This document shows positions 32,908-38,720 of a DNA stretch of 38,720 nt, in pieces. Every line of letters starts with the position of its first letter. The first letter of the stretch is position 1. A program made the translations under genes and the position numbers. The stretch comes from Hymenobacter caeli. GTDB taxonomy: Bacteria > Bacteroidota > Bacteroidia > Cytophagales > Hymenobacteraceae. The notes below the pieces were generated by a model that had not been told where the DNA came from, searched no databases, and worked only from the letters and a program-made list of their open reading frames with translations. The DNA lies in the NCBI RefSeq assembly GCF_013294115.1, contig NZ_JABSNP010000031.1:1-38720 (forward strand), given 5' to 3'.

Positions 32908-33633
32908 TTGCTAGGTTTCATTTCGCGGCTGCTCGGTTCGGACAAGGCTTTTCGCAAAGCCGTGGGCACGGTGACCGGCCAGGCCCCCGGCAACGCCCGG
33001 CTGTACCGGCTGGCGTTCACGCACTCGTCGGCGGTGCGGGCGCAGCCCGAGAAGGGCCGCCACCAGACCAACGAGCGGCTGGAGTTTCTGGGCGACGCCA
33101 TCCTGGGGGCCGTGGTGGCCGAGTACCTGTTTCAGAAGTACCCCTACGAGCAGGAAGGCTTCCTGACGGAGGTGCGCTCGCGCATCGTCAACCGCGAGAG
33201 CCTGAACGGCATTGCCCTGAAGCTGGGGCTAGACAAGCTGGTGCAGCTCGACGCGGCCCAGGGCCGCGGGGCCCGCTCGCGCTCCGTGAACGGCAACGCG
33301 CTGGAGGCATTGGTGGGGGCCGTGTACCTGGATTTGGGCTACCGGGCGGCCCGCAAGTTCATCCTCACCCGCCTCGTGAAGGGCTTCGTGGACGTGCACA
33401 CGCTCACCACCACCACGGCCAATTTCAAGAGCAAGCTGGTGGAGTGGGCCCAGCGCCAGGGCAAAAACCTGCGCTACGACCTCAGCGGCGAGGCCCGGCC
33501 GGGCGGCACGATGGAGTTTACGGCCACGGTGCTGCTCGACGACGAGGTAGTGGCCACCGGCATGGGCCTGAGCAAGAAGCAGGCAGAGCAGCTGGCCGCC
33601 GAGCGGGCCCTGGCGGCGCTGGGGGTGGATTAG
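32908..33633 (+). CDS. rnc: Ribonuclease III
   Basis: 241 residues from a TTG at 32908-32910; no better start lies between the fabF stop and the first conserved residues. It cleaves double-stranded RNA in rRNA and mRNA processing. The signature NERLEFLGDAILGAVVAEYL is complete. The second catalytic segment reads GNALEALVGAVYLD: the glutamate is present, but the position that is aspartate in the Escherichia coli enzyme (D-x-x-E-A) is asparagine. The C-terminal double-stranded RNA-binding domain spans about 165-238 (FKSKLVEWAQRQGKN, GMGLSKKQAEQLAAERAL). Translation is probably coupled to fabF. Confidence 0.95.
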   Translation: MLGFISRLLGSDKAFRKAVGTVTGQAPGNARLYRLAFTHSSAVRAQPEKGRHQTNERLEFLGDAILGAVVAEYLFQKYPYEQEGFLTEVRSRIVNRESLNGIALKLGLDKLVQLDAAQGRGARSRSVNGNALEALVGAVYLDLGYRAARKFILTRLVKGFVDVHTLTTTTANFKSKLVEWAQRQGKNLRYDLSGEARPGGTMEFTATVLLDDEVVATGMGLSKKQAEQLAAERALAALGVD

Positions 33634-33666
33634 CTTTCGCGGCTGGCTTACGGGTGCGACGTGATT

Positions 33667-34239
33667 ATGGACATAGCTGTCATCCTCATCATCGGTATCA
33701 GCTTTGTTGCCGGGCTTTTCTGGTATCAGAATAACATCTGGGGGCCTAAGAAAAAGAAGCTGCTGATGCAGCACGGGCCACTGGTGGAGCTGGAGAAATG
33801 GCAATTTCGCGCCGTCACGAATGCTTTTGCGGGAGAATTAGTCGGTAAAGCAGCAGAAGTGCCGTTAGCGTTTGTGGGGACAACGGGGGGCTACGCTACG
33901 GAGGTGTCCATTGGCTGGAATTGCCGGCCGCATATACTGGTACGGCTGTTTTTCGAGCCAGGTAGCCGGGACTACGATGAGATAATGCACGCTTGGAAAG
34001 TGTTACAAGCGGCTACTGCCACCCAGGAGTTTAGAAATTGTTTCGTAGCCCCGGTATATGTAGATGCTGAGCTGGCGTACAACTTTTAGCCACCCAAGGC
34101 CGAAGAAATTATTGAACTGGCAGAACAAATGGCTCACGGCCTGCATGCCATCGGCAGAAAGCCTACTGTTTATGCGGAAGGTAGTGAGTTAGCCACTAGG
34201 ATATTGGCAACCAGCCGGAGCCGAAACCTGGCCTCGTAA
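33667..34239 (+). pseudogene. Hypothetical membrane-anchored protein split by an in-frame TAG
   Basis: From the ATG at 33667 (GTG at 33661 also possible) the frame encodes an N-terminal membrane helix (IAVILIIGISFVAGLFW) and about 115 further residues to a TAG at 34087-34089. The same frame then continues without a break for 49 codons (PPKAEEIIELAEQMAHGLHA, KPTVYAEGSELATRIL) to a TAA at 34237-34239. The continuation has normal protein composition, so the TAG most likely interrupts a protein of about 190 residues. The product is not recognised. Its AT-richer composition and codon use differ from the surrounding core genes, consistent with acquisition. It could be a recent nonsense mutation, a sequencing error or, less likely, read-through; the first part could also remain functional as a 140-residue protein. 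Confidence 0.65.
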
Positions 34240-34285
34240 ACAATGGGGCTGATTTCTGTTAACTAATAAATCAGTATTGAACATC

Positions 34286-36277
34286 ATGCGTATCGCCGGT
34301 GCTGCCCTCAACCAAATCCCGTTCGACTGGGAAAATAATTTGCGCACCATCCGCGCGGCCATTGAGCAGGCCCGGGCGGCGGGCGTGGAGCTGCTGTGCC
34401 TGCCCGAGCTGTGCCTGACCGGCTACGGCTGCGAAGACCTGTTCCTGAGCGACTGGCTGCCGGCGGAGGCCCTGGCGCGGTTGCAGGACGTCCGGCCCTG
34501 GACGGACGGGATTTGCGTGTGCGTGGGCCTGCCCGTGCGGCTCCACCACCGCACCTACAACACCGCGGCGGTGCTGCGCGACGGGCAAATCTTGGGCTTC
34601 GCGGCCAAGCAATTTCTGGCCAACGACGGGGTGCACTACGAGCCGCGCTTCTTCGTGCCGTGGGCGGCGGGCGAGACGATAGCGGTGACGCTGGGGGCCG
34701 AAACCTGGCCGCTGGGCGACCTCACCTTTGAGCACCGCGGGATGAAGTTCGGGTTTGAGATTTGCGAGGATGCCTGGCGGGCCGACGACGTGCGGCCGGC
34801 CTGCCGGTTGCGCGGCCGGGTGGATTTGATTGTGAACCCCTCGGCCAGCCACTTCGCCATGAGCAAGACGGACCTGCGCTACCAGCTGGTGCTCAAGGCC
34901 TCGCGCAATTTCCACTGCACCTACCTCTACGCCAACCTGCTGGGCAACGAGGCGGGGCGCATCATCTACGACGGTGAAATACTGGTGGCCCGCAACGGCC
35001 ACCTGCTGCGGCGCAACCAGCTGCTGAGCTTCAAGGAAGTGGACCTGGAGTGGGTGGACGTGGACTTCGGCCAGGACCTGGCCCCGGCCGCGGACATCGT
35101 GCCGCTGCCCGCGCCCGACGAGTACAAGGAACTCAACCAGGCCATGAGCCTGGCCCTGTTCGATTACCTGCGCAAGGCCCGCAGCCGCGGCTTCGTGCTG
35201 AGTTTGAGCGGCGGGGCCGACTCGTGCTTTTGCGCCGTGGGCGTGGCCGAGATGGTGCGCCTGGGCGTGGAAGAGCTGGGCGTGGCGGAGTTCAAGCGCC
35301 GCAGCGGCTGCTTCCCGGCGGCAGCCGAAACTGTGGTGGAGCAGGCCGGGGCCGGTGGGGTAGCGGCGCAAGTGGTGCGGAGCGAGCTGAAAGTAGAAAG
35401 CGAAGCGTTGGGAAGCACGGGGGCGGGGGGAGGACCGAATGGAAAAGCGGATGTCTTAACCTTAAACGATCCTCCTTTAACTGAAAACCAGCAGCTCGTC
35501 AACGCCCTGCTGACGTGCGCGTACCAGGGCACGGTGAACTCGTCGGACGACACGTTTGAGTCGGCCCAGGAGCTAGCGGATAGCCTGGGGGCCCGGTTTT
35601 TCCATTGGACCATTGACGACGAGGTGGCCGGCTACGTGGGCAAAATCTCGGGGGCCCTGGGCCGTGCGCTGGCCTGGGACACCGACGACCTGGCCCTGCA
35701 AAACATCCAGGCGCGGGTGCGGGCCCCGGGCATCTGGCTGCTGGCCAACGTGCAGAACTGCCTGCTCCTCACCACCTCCAACCGCTCGGAGGCCAGCGTG
35801 GGCTACTGCACCATGGACGGCGACACGGCCGGCAGCATCTCGCCCATCGCGGGCGTCGACAAGGCCTTCGTGAAGCAGTGGCTGCGCTGGGCCGAAACCG
35901 AGCTGGGCTACGGGGCCCTGCGCCACGTGAACGCCCTCCAGCCCACCGCCGAGCTGCGCCCCCTGGCCGACGGGCAAACCGACGAGCGCGACCTCATGCC
36001 CTACCCGCTGCTCAACCGCATCGAGCGCCTGGCGTTCTACGAGCGGCTGGCGCCCGCCGCCGTGCTGGCCCAGCTGGTGGCCGAAACCCCGGGGGCCGAC
36101 GCCGGGCAGCTGCGCACCTACGTGCGCCGCTTCTACACCCTCTGGAGCCGCAACCAGTGGAAGCGCGAGCGGTACGCCCCCAGCTTTCACCTCGACGATT
36201 ACAACGTGGACCCGCGCTCGTGGCTGCGCTTCCCCATCCTCAGCGGTGGCTTCGGGGCCGAGCTGGCGGCGCTGTAG
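34286..36277 (+). CDS. nadE: Glutamine-dependent NAD+ synthetase
   Basis: 663 residues from the ATG at 34286-34288; an upstream TTG (34277) is less likely. The N-terminal nitrilase-type amidase (about 1-280) supplies ammonia from glutamine: glutamate in LLCLPELCLTGYGCEDLF, lysine in AKQFLANDGVHYEPRFF and cysteine in GFEICEDAW. The C-terminal synthetase (about 290-660) amidates deaminated NAD using ATP, with the P-loop LSLSGGADSCFCAVG and later NVQNCLLLTTSNRSEASVGY and DGDTAGSISPIAGVDK. Between them, about 30-40 residues (positions 35380-35490) form a low-complexity, AT-richer insertion (SELKVESEALG, GAGGGPNG). The gene is alone, with 46 bases between the split hypothetical gene and its start. 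Confidence 0.95.
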   Translation: MRIAGAALNQIPFDWENNLRTIRAAIEQARAAGVELLCLPELCLTGYGCEDLFLSDWLPAEALARLQDVRPWTDGICVCVGLPVRLHHRTYNTAAVLRDGQILGFAAKQFLANDGVHYEPRFFVPWAAGETIAVTLGAETWPLGDLTFEHRGMKFGFEICEDAWRADDVRPACRLRGRVDLIVNPSASHFAMSKTDLRYQLVLKASRNFHCTYLYANLLGNEAGRIIYDGEILVARNGHLLRRNQLLSFKEVDLEWVDVDFGQDLAPAADIVPLPAPDEYKELNQAMSLALFDYLRKARSRGFVLSLSGGADSCFCAVGVAEMVRLGVEELGVAEFKRRSGCFPAAAETVVEQAGAGGVAAQVVRSELKVESEALGSTGAGGGPNGKADVLTLNDPPLTENQQLVNALLTCAYQGTVNSSDDTFESAQELADSLGARFFHWTIDDEVAGYVGKISGALGRALAWDTDDLALQNIQARVRAPGIWLLANVQNCLLLTTSNRSEASVGYCTMDGDTAGSISPIAGVDKAFVKQWLRWAETELGYGALRHVNALQPTAELRPLADGQTDERDLMPYPLLNRIERLAFYERLAPAAVLAQLVAETPGADAGQLRTYVRRFYTLWSRNQWKRERYAPSFHLDDYNVDPRSWLRFPILSGGFGAELAAL

Positions 36278-36405
36278 GGCCCCCGGGCTGATGGATAGCA
36301 ACCAAGTCGCGGGAGCCGCAAAGGTTCGCGCTGCCGGGTGGTTTACGACTTGCCCGGGCGAAGCTGTTTGAAAATAATTGTGCTGCCAGTCAGTGGCTTG
36401 TGTGA

Positions 36406-36413
36406 TAAATTTG
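36406..36413 (+). promoter_or_regulatory. Probable -7 promoter element for the ECF sigma gene
   Basis: TAAATTTG matches TAnnTTTG. A TTG lies 25 bases upstream, further than the usual 19-21. A small hairpin (GGTTAGG 36434-36440 with CCTAACC 36446-36452) lies in the leader. The rest of 36278-36484 shows no gene. Confidence 0.5.
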
Positions 36414-36484
36414 GGCGGCGGCGCAAGTTCTGGGGTTAGGTAGGGCCTAACCATCCGAAACCTCAGCCGCTGTGGCGCGGGCCG

Positions 36485-37132
36485 GTGCGAAGAGCGCCCC
36501 TTACCGATTATTCTGCCTTGGCCCACCCCGTTCCGCTGCTTGAGGCCCCCGGCCCGCCCGCAACTGCCCCGGCCAGCGCCCCGGTGGCCGATGCCGAACT
36601 GGTGGCGCAGTTGCAGCGCGGCAGTGAGGCCGCATTTCGCACCCTGGTGGCGCGCCACCAGGGCCGCGTGTACCGCACGGCGCTGGCCCTGCTGCGCTCA
36701 CCGGAGGAGGCCGAGGACGTGGCCCAGGAGGTGTTTGTGGAAGTGTACCAGACCATTGGCCGGTTCCGGGGCGAGGCCGCCCTCAGCACCTGGCTCTACC
36801 AGCTGGCCACCTCGGGGGCCCTGAAAAACCGCCGGCGGGCCCGCGCCAAAAAGCGCCTGGCCTACGTCACCAGCCTGTTGGGCTTCAACAACGCTGTGCT
36901 GCACCACCCGCCCGACCACGCGCACCCGCTGGCCCTGCTCGAAGGCCAGCAGCAGCTGCAACTGCTGCTGGCCCGCGTGGCCCGCCTGCCCGACGCGCAG
37001 CAGGTGGCCTTCACCCTGCGCCACGAGCAGGAATTAAGCTACGCAGAAATCGCGGCCGTGCTCGGCACCAGCGTGCCCGCCGTGGAATCGTTGCTGTTCC
37101 GGGCCCGCCAAACCCTCCGTCAACAACTGTAA
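36485..37132 (+). CDS. ECF RNA polymerase sigma factor
   Basis: 215 residues from a GTG at 36485-36487; a TTG about 30 bases downstream is an alternative, since the first 35 residues are proline- and alanine-rich and not part of the domain. Region 2 lies at about 40-110 (AAFRTLVARHQGRVYRTALAL, EEAEDVAQEVFVEVYQ, LSTWLYQLATSGALKNRRR). Region 4 is at about 160-212 (LPDAQQVAFTLRHEQELSYAEIAAVLGTSVPAVESLLFRAR). It is followed 13 bases later by a small membrane-protein gene that may encode its anti-sigma factor. ECF factors of this type respond to envelope or oxidative stress, but the trigger here is unknown. Confidence 0.92.
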   Translation: MRRAPLTDYSALAHPVPLLEAPGPPATAPASAPVADAELVAQLQRGSEAAFRTLVARHQGRVYRTALALLRSPEEAEDVAQEVFVEVYQTIGRFRGEAALSTWLYQLATSGALKNRRRARAKKRLAYVTSLLGFNNAVLHHPPDHAHPLALLEGQQQLQLLLARVARLPDAQQVAFTLRHEQELSYAEIAAVLGTSVPAVESLLFRARQTLRQQL

Positions 37133-37145
37133 CCCTCTGTCCGCC

Positions 37146-37439
37146 ATGTCTAACGCCCCCGCCCGCCCGGCTCCCGACGAAGAATGGGACGACCTGCTGC
37201 GCCAGCTGCGCGCCCAACCCCCGGCCCAGCCCCGCCCGTATTTCTACCAGCGGGTGCACGCCCGGCTCGCCGCCGGGGCCCCCGCTGCCGCCGTCGCGCT
37301 GCCCGGCTGGCTGCGCCGGCCCGCCTACGCCGTGCTGCTCGGCGGGGTGGTGCTGGCCCTCAGCGGCGACGGGGCCACGTTCCGCCCGGCCGCGCGGGGG
37401 GGCCAAGCTGCCAGCTCGCCGCGGCTGCTCCCGCGCTGA
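37146..37439 (+). CDS. Small membrane protein, possible anti-sigma factor
   Basis: 97 residues. The N-terminal half is hydrophilic (DEEWDDLLRQLRAQPPAQPRPYFYQRVHARL) and would face the cytoplasm. One membrane helix follows at about 54-74 (LRRPAYAVLLGGVVLALSG), then a short outer tail. Its size, topology and position directly after the ECF sigma gene suggest a minimal anti-sigma factor that holds the sigma factor at the membrane. There is no HxxxCxxC zinc motif, so it would not be a ZAS-type anti-sigma. No family is recognised; the role is inferred from context only. Confidence 0.7.
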   Translation: MSNAPARPAPDEEWDDLLRQLRAQPPAQPRPYFYQRVHARLAAGAPAAAVALPGWLRRPAYAVLLGGVVLALSGDGATFRPAARGGQAASSPRLLPR

Positions 37440-37456
37440 TTTGCCCCCTTTAGCTG

Positions 37457-37506
37457 GGCCGTTTTGGGACCTCGGCCGGGCCTGCCGCCGGGGGCCCAAA
37501 ACGGCC
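37457..37506 (+). terminator. 12-bp inverted repeat after the sigma/membrane-protein pair
   Basis: 37457-37468 (GGCCGTTTTGGG) and 37495-37506 (CCCAAAACGGCC) are exact reverse complements with a 26-base GC-rich spacer that can fold further. There is no T-run, so termination is possible but not certain. Confidence 0.55.
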
Positions 37507-37533
37507 GGCCCGGCCGCAAGCCCGGGGGCTGAG

Positions 37534-37541
37534 TACCTTTG
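37534..37541 (+). promoter_or_regulatory. Probable -7 promoter element for lgt
   Basis: TACCTTTG matches TAnnTTTG exactly, 25 bases before the ATG of lgt, in an AT-richer stretch. No TTTG is seen at -33. Confidence 0.6.
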
Positions 37542-37566
37542 AAACCATCTTTTACTTTCGCTACGC

Positions 37567-38610
37567 ATGTCGTCTTTGCTCGCAAGTGTTTTCTGGAACG
37601 TTGACCCCACCATCTTCACGGCGGGGCCCTGGCACGTGTTCGGGCTAACCGTGGGGCCCCTCACGCCGCGCTGGTACGGGCTGCTGTTCATGGCCCCCTT
37701 CGTGCTGGGCACCTTCGTGCTGAGCCACATCTACAAGTCGGAGAAAACCTCCCCCGCCTGGGTCGATGTCATCACCGTGTACATGCTGGTGGGCACCATC
37801 GTGGGGGCCCGGCTGGGGCACGTGCTGTTCTACGAGCCGGCCATTTTGAAAGACCCGCTGGAGGTGTTCCGCATCTGGCACGGCGGGCTGGCCAGCCACG
37901 GGGCCACCATCGGCATCTTGCTGGCCGTGTGGCTGTTCTCGCGCAACAACAAGTTCGATTACCTCTGGACGCTCGACCGCATCGTGATTGTGGTGGCCCT
38001 GGGCGGGGCCTGCATCCGGATGGGCAACCTGATGAACTCCGAAATCGTGGGCAAGCCCACCGACGCGCCCTGGGCCTTCACCTTCCCGCGCGACGCGGAG
38101 CACCTGGTGCCCGCCGCCCACCCGCTGCCCGCCGGGGCCGTGCAGGTGGCCGCCGTGCCCGTGCAGCTGGTCGATGGCACCGCCGGCTACCGCCTGCTGC
38201 CCGCCGGTACCCCCGTGGCCCCCGACGCGCCGATGGCCGTGCCGCGCCACCCCACCCAGATTTACGAGTCGCTGTTCTGCGTGTTCCTGCTCGTGCTGCT
38301 CTACTCGATGTGGAACCGCACGAAGGACAAAACCCCGCGCGGGCAGCTGTTCGGGCTGTTCGTGGTGCTGCTCTTCACCTTCCGCCTCCTGATTGAATAC
38401 CTCAAGGAAAACCAGGTATCGTTCGAAAACGGCAACGTCCTCAACCAGGGCCAGCTGCTCAGCATCCCGTTCATTCTCATCGGCATCTGGGTGCTGTGGC
38501 GGGCCGGCAAAGACCCCAACAACCCCTACGGCTACGCCCCGCGCGACCTGGACGCCGCCGATGCCGCCGCCGGGGCCCCGGCCGCTACGCCGCTGGCGGG
38601 CCGCAAGTAG
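37567..38610 (+). CDS. lgt: Prolipoprotein diacylglyceryl transferase
   Basis: 347 residues, somewhat longer than the roughly 290 of Escherichia coli Lgt. The enzyme moves a diacylglyceryl group from phosphatidylglycerol to the lipobox cysteine of prolipoproteins at the inner membrane. Motifs: HGGLASHGATIGI (essential histidine of the H-G-G-x-x-x-H-G motif), the Lgt signature with its arginine in GGACIRMGNLMNSEIVGKPTDAPWAF, and HPTQIYESLF. About seven membrane helices are visible. Extra residues lie between the signature and HPTQ (about 178-225, proline- and alanine-rich periplasmic loop) and at the alanine-rich C-terminal tail. No frameshift or missing key residue. Confidence 0.96.
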   Translation: MSSLLASVFWNVDPTIFTAGPWHVFGLTVGPLTPRWYGLLFMAPFVLGTFVLSHIYKSEKTSPAWVDVITVYMLVGTIVGARLGHVLFYEPAILKDPLEVFRIWHGGLASHGATIGILLAVWLFSRNNKFDYLWTLDRIVIVVALGGACIRMGNLMNSEIVGKPTDAPWAFTFPRDAEHLVPAAHPLPAGAVQVAAVPVQLVDGTAGYRLLPAGTPVAPDAPMAVPRHPTQIYESLFCVFLLVLLYSMWNRTKDKTPRGQLFGLFVVLLFTFRLLIEYLKENQVSFENGNVLNQGQLLSIPFILIGIWVLWRAGKDPNNPYGYAPRDLDAADAAAGAPAATPLAGRK

Positions 38611-38668
38611 CGGCGCTTCAACAGCTTAAGTAGTCGCGCAAAAGTAATCGCATAAAAACGGAGGCGTT

Positions 38669-38676
38669 AAATTTGG
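38669..38676 (+). promoter_or_regulatory. Probable -7 promoter element for the gene at the right edge
   Basis: TAAATTTG matches TAnnTTTG and lies four bases before an ATG, so the transcript would be close to leaderless or the true start codon lies further downstream, outside the window. Confidence 0.45.
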
Positions 38677-38680
38677 TGCA

Positions 38681-38720
38681 TGCGTGCCCCCCTTGCCTTA
38701 ACCCCCGACGAAGTCACCAC
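38681..38720 (+). CDS. Start of an unidentified gene cut by the window edge
   Basis: An ATG at 38681 opens MRAPLALTPDEVTT and continues to the window end. The pattern LTPDEV is reminiscent of the start of pterin-4-alpha-carbinolamine dehydratases, but 13 residues are too few to call a family. Another start codon may be used. Confidence 0.35.

Noticed and set aside
34271..35371. Long minus-strand frame opposite nadE
   Set aside because: Antisense shadow of a clearly recognised gene.
1..38720. CRISPR arrays, tRNA and rRNA genes
   Set aside because: No regularly spaced short direct repeats, no tRNA cloverleaf with CCA end and no rRNA sequence were seen; the only large repeats are the kinase paralogues and the inverted repeats listed.

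Overview
The window is high-GC DNA from a member of the Bacteroidota, most likely Hymenobacter or a close relative. This assignment is inferred. It rests on recurrent TAnnTTTG-type -7 promoter elements (TACCTTTG upstream of rpsT, lgt, tgt and the glycosyltransferase), an IPExxxVDY-family protein, a Bacteroidota-style Tgt without the zinc cysteines, and a familiar set of housekeeping genes.

Region 1 (1-20605, all minus strand) is a head-to-tail array of membrane sensor histidine kinases: nine intact genes, an N-terminal fragment at the left end (82-723) and a C-terminal fragment at the right end (20366-20605). Transcription runs right to left, with junctions from a 4-base overlap to about 40 bases, so it reads as one long operon. 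All copies share a nearly invariant kinase core (H-box around GIAHEIQNPLNF, then N, G1 and G2 boxes) joined to one of three front ends: a signal peptide, TPR repeats and one transmembrane helix (five copies); a jelly-roll sugar-binding-like domain and a seven-helix membrane module (three intact, one truncated); or membrane helices only (one copy). No response regulator, receiver domain or DNA-binding protein lies among them. Diagnostic residues are distributed as a patchwork between copies, which suggests repeated recombination or gene conversion, and four adjacent TPR kinases look like a duplicated two-gene unit. The left end is cut by an IS5-like insertion whose transposase start lies at 1-60.

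Region 2 (20606-21022) is about 417 bases with no convincing gene, at the broken upstream edge of the array.

Region 3 (21023-24354, minus) holds a DMT/EamA transporter, an LptF/LptG-family permease and tgt, with conspicuous inverted repeats in each intergenic gap. Divergent from tgt are a family 2 glycosyltransferase and an overlapping sigma factor gene (24513-26290), followed by a strong terminator.

Region 4 (26362-38720) is mostly core metabolism: a small membrane protein, rsmG, a YheT-like hydrolase, rpsT, pyk, an IPExxxVDY protein, acpP-fabF-rnc, a low-GC hypothetical gene broken by an in-frame stop, nadE, an ECF sigma factor with a small membrane protein that may be its anti-sigma, lgt, and the first codons of another gene at the right edge.
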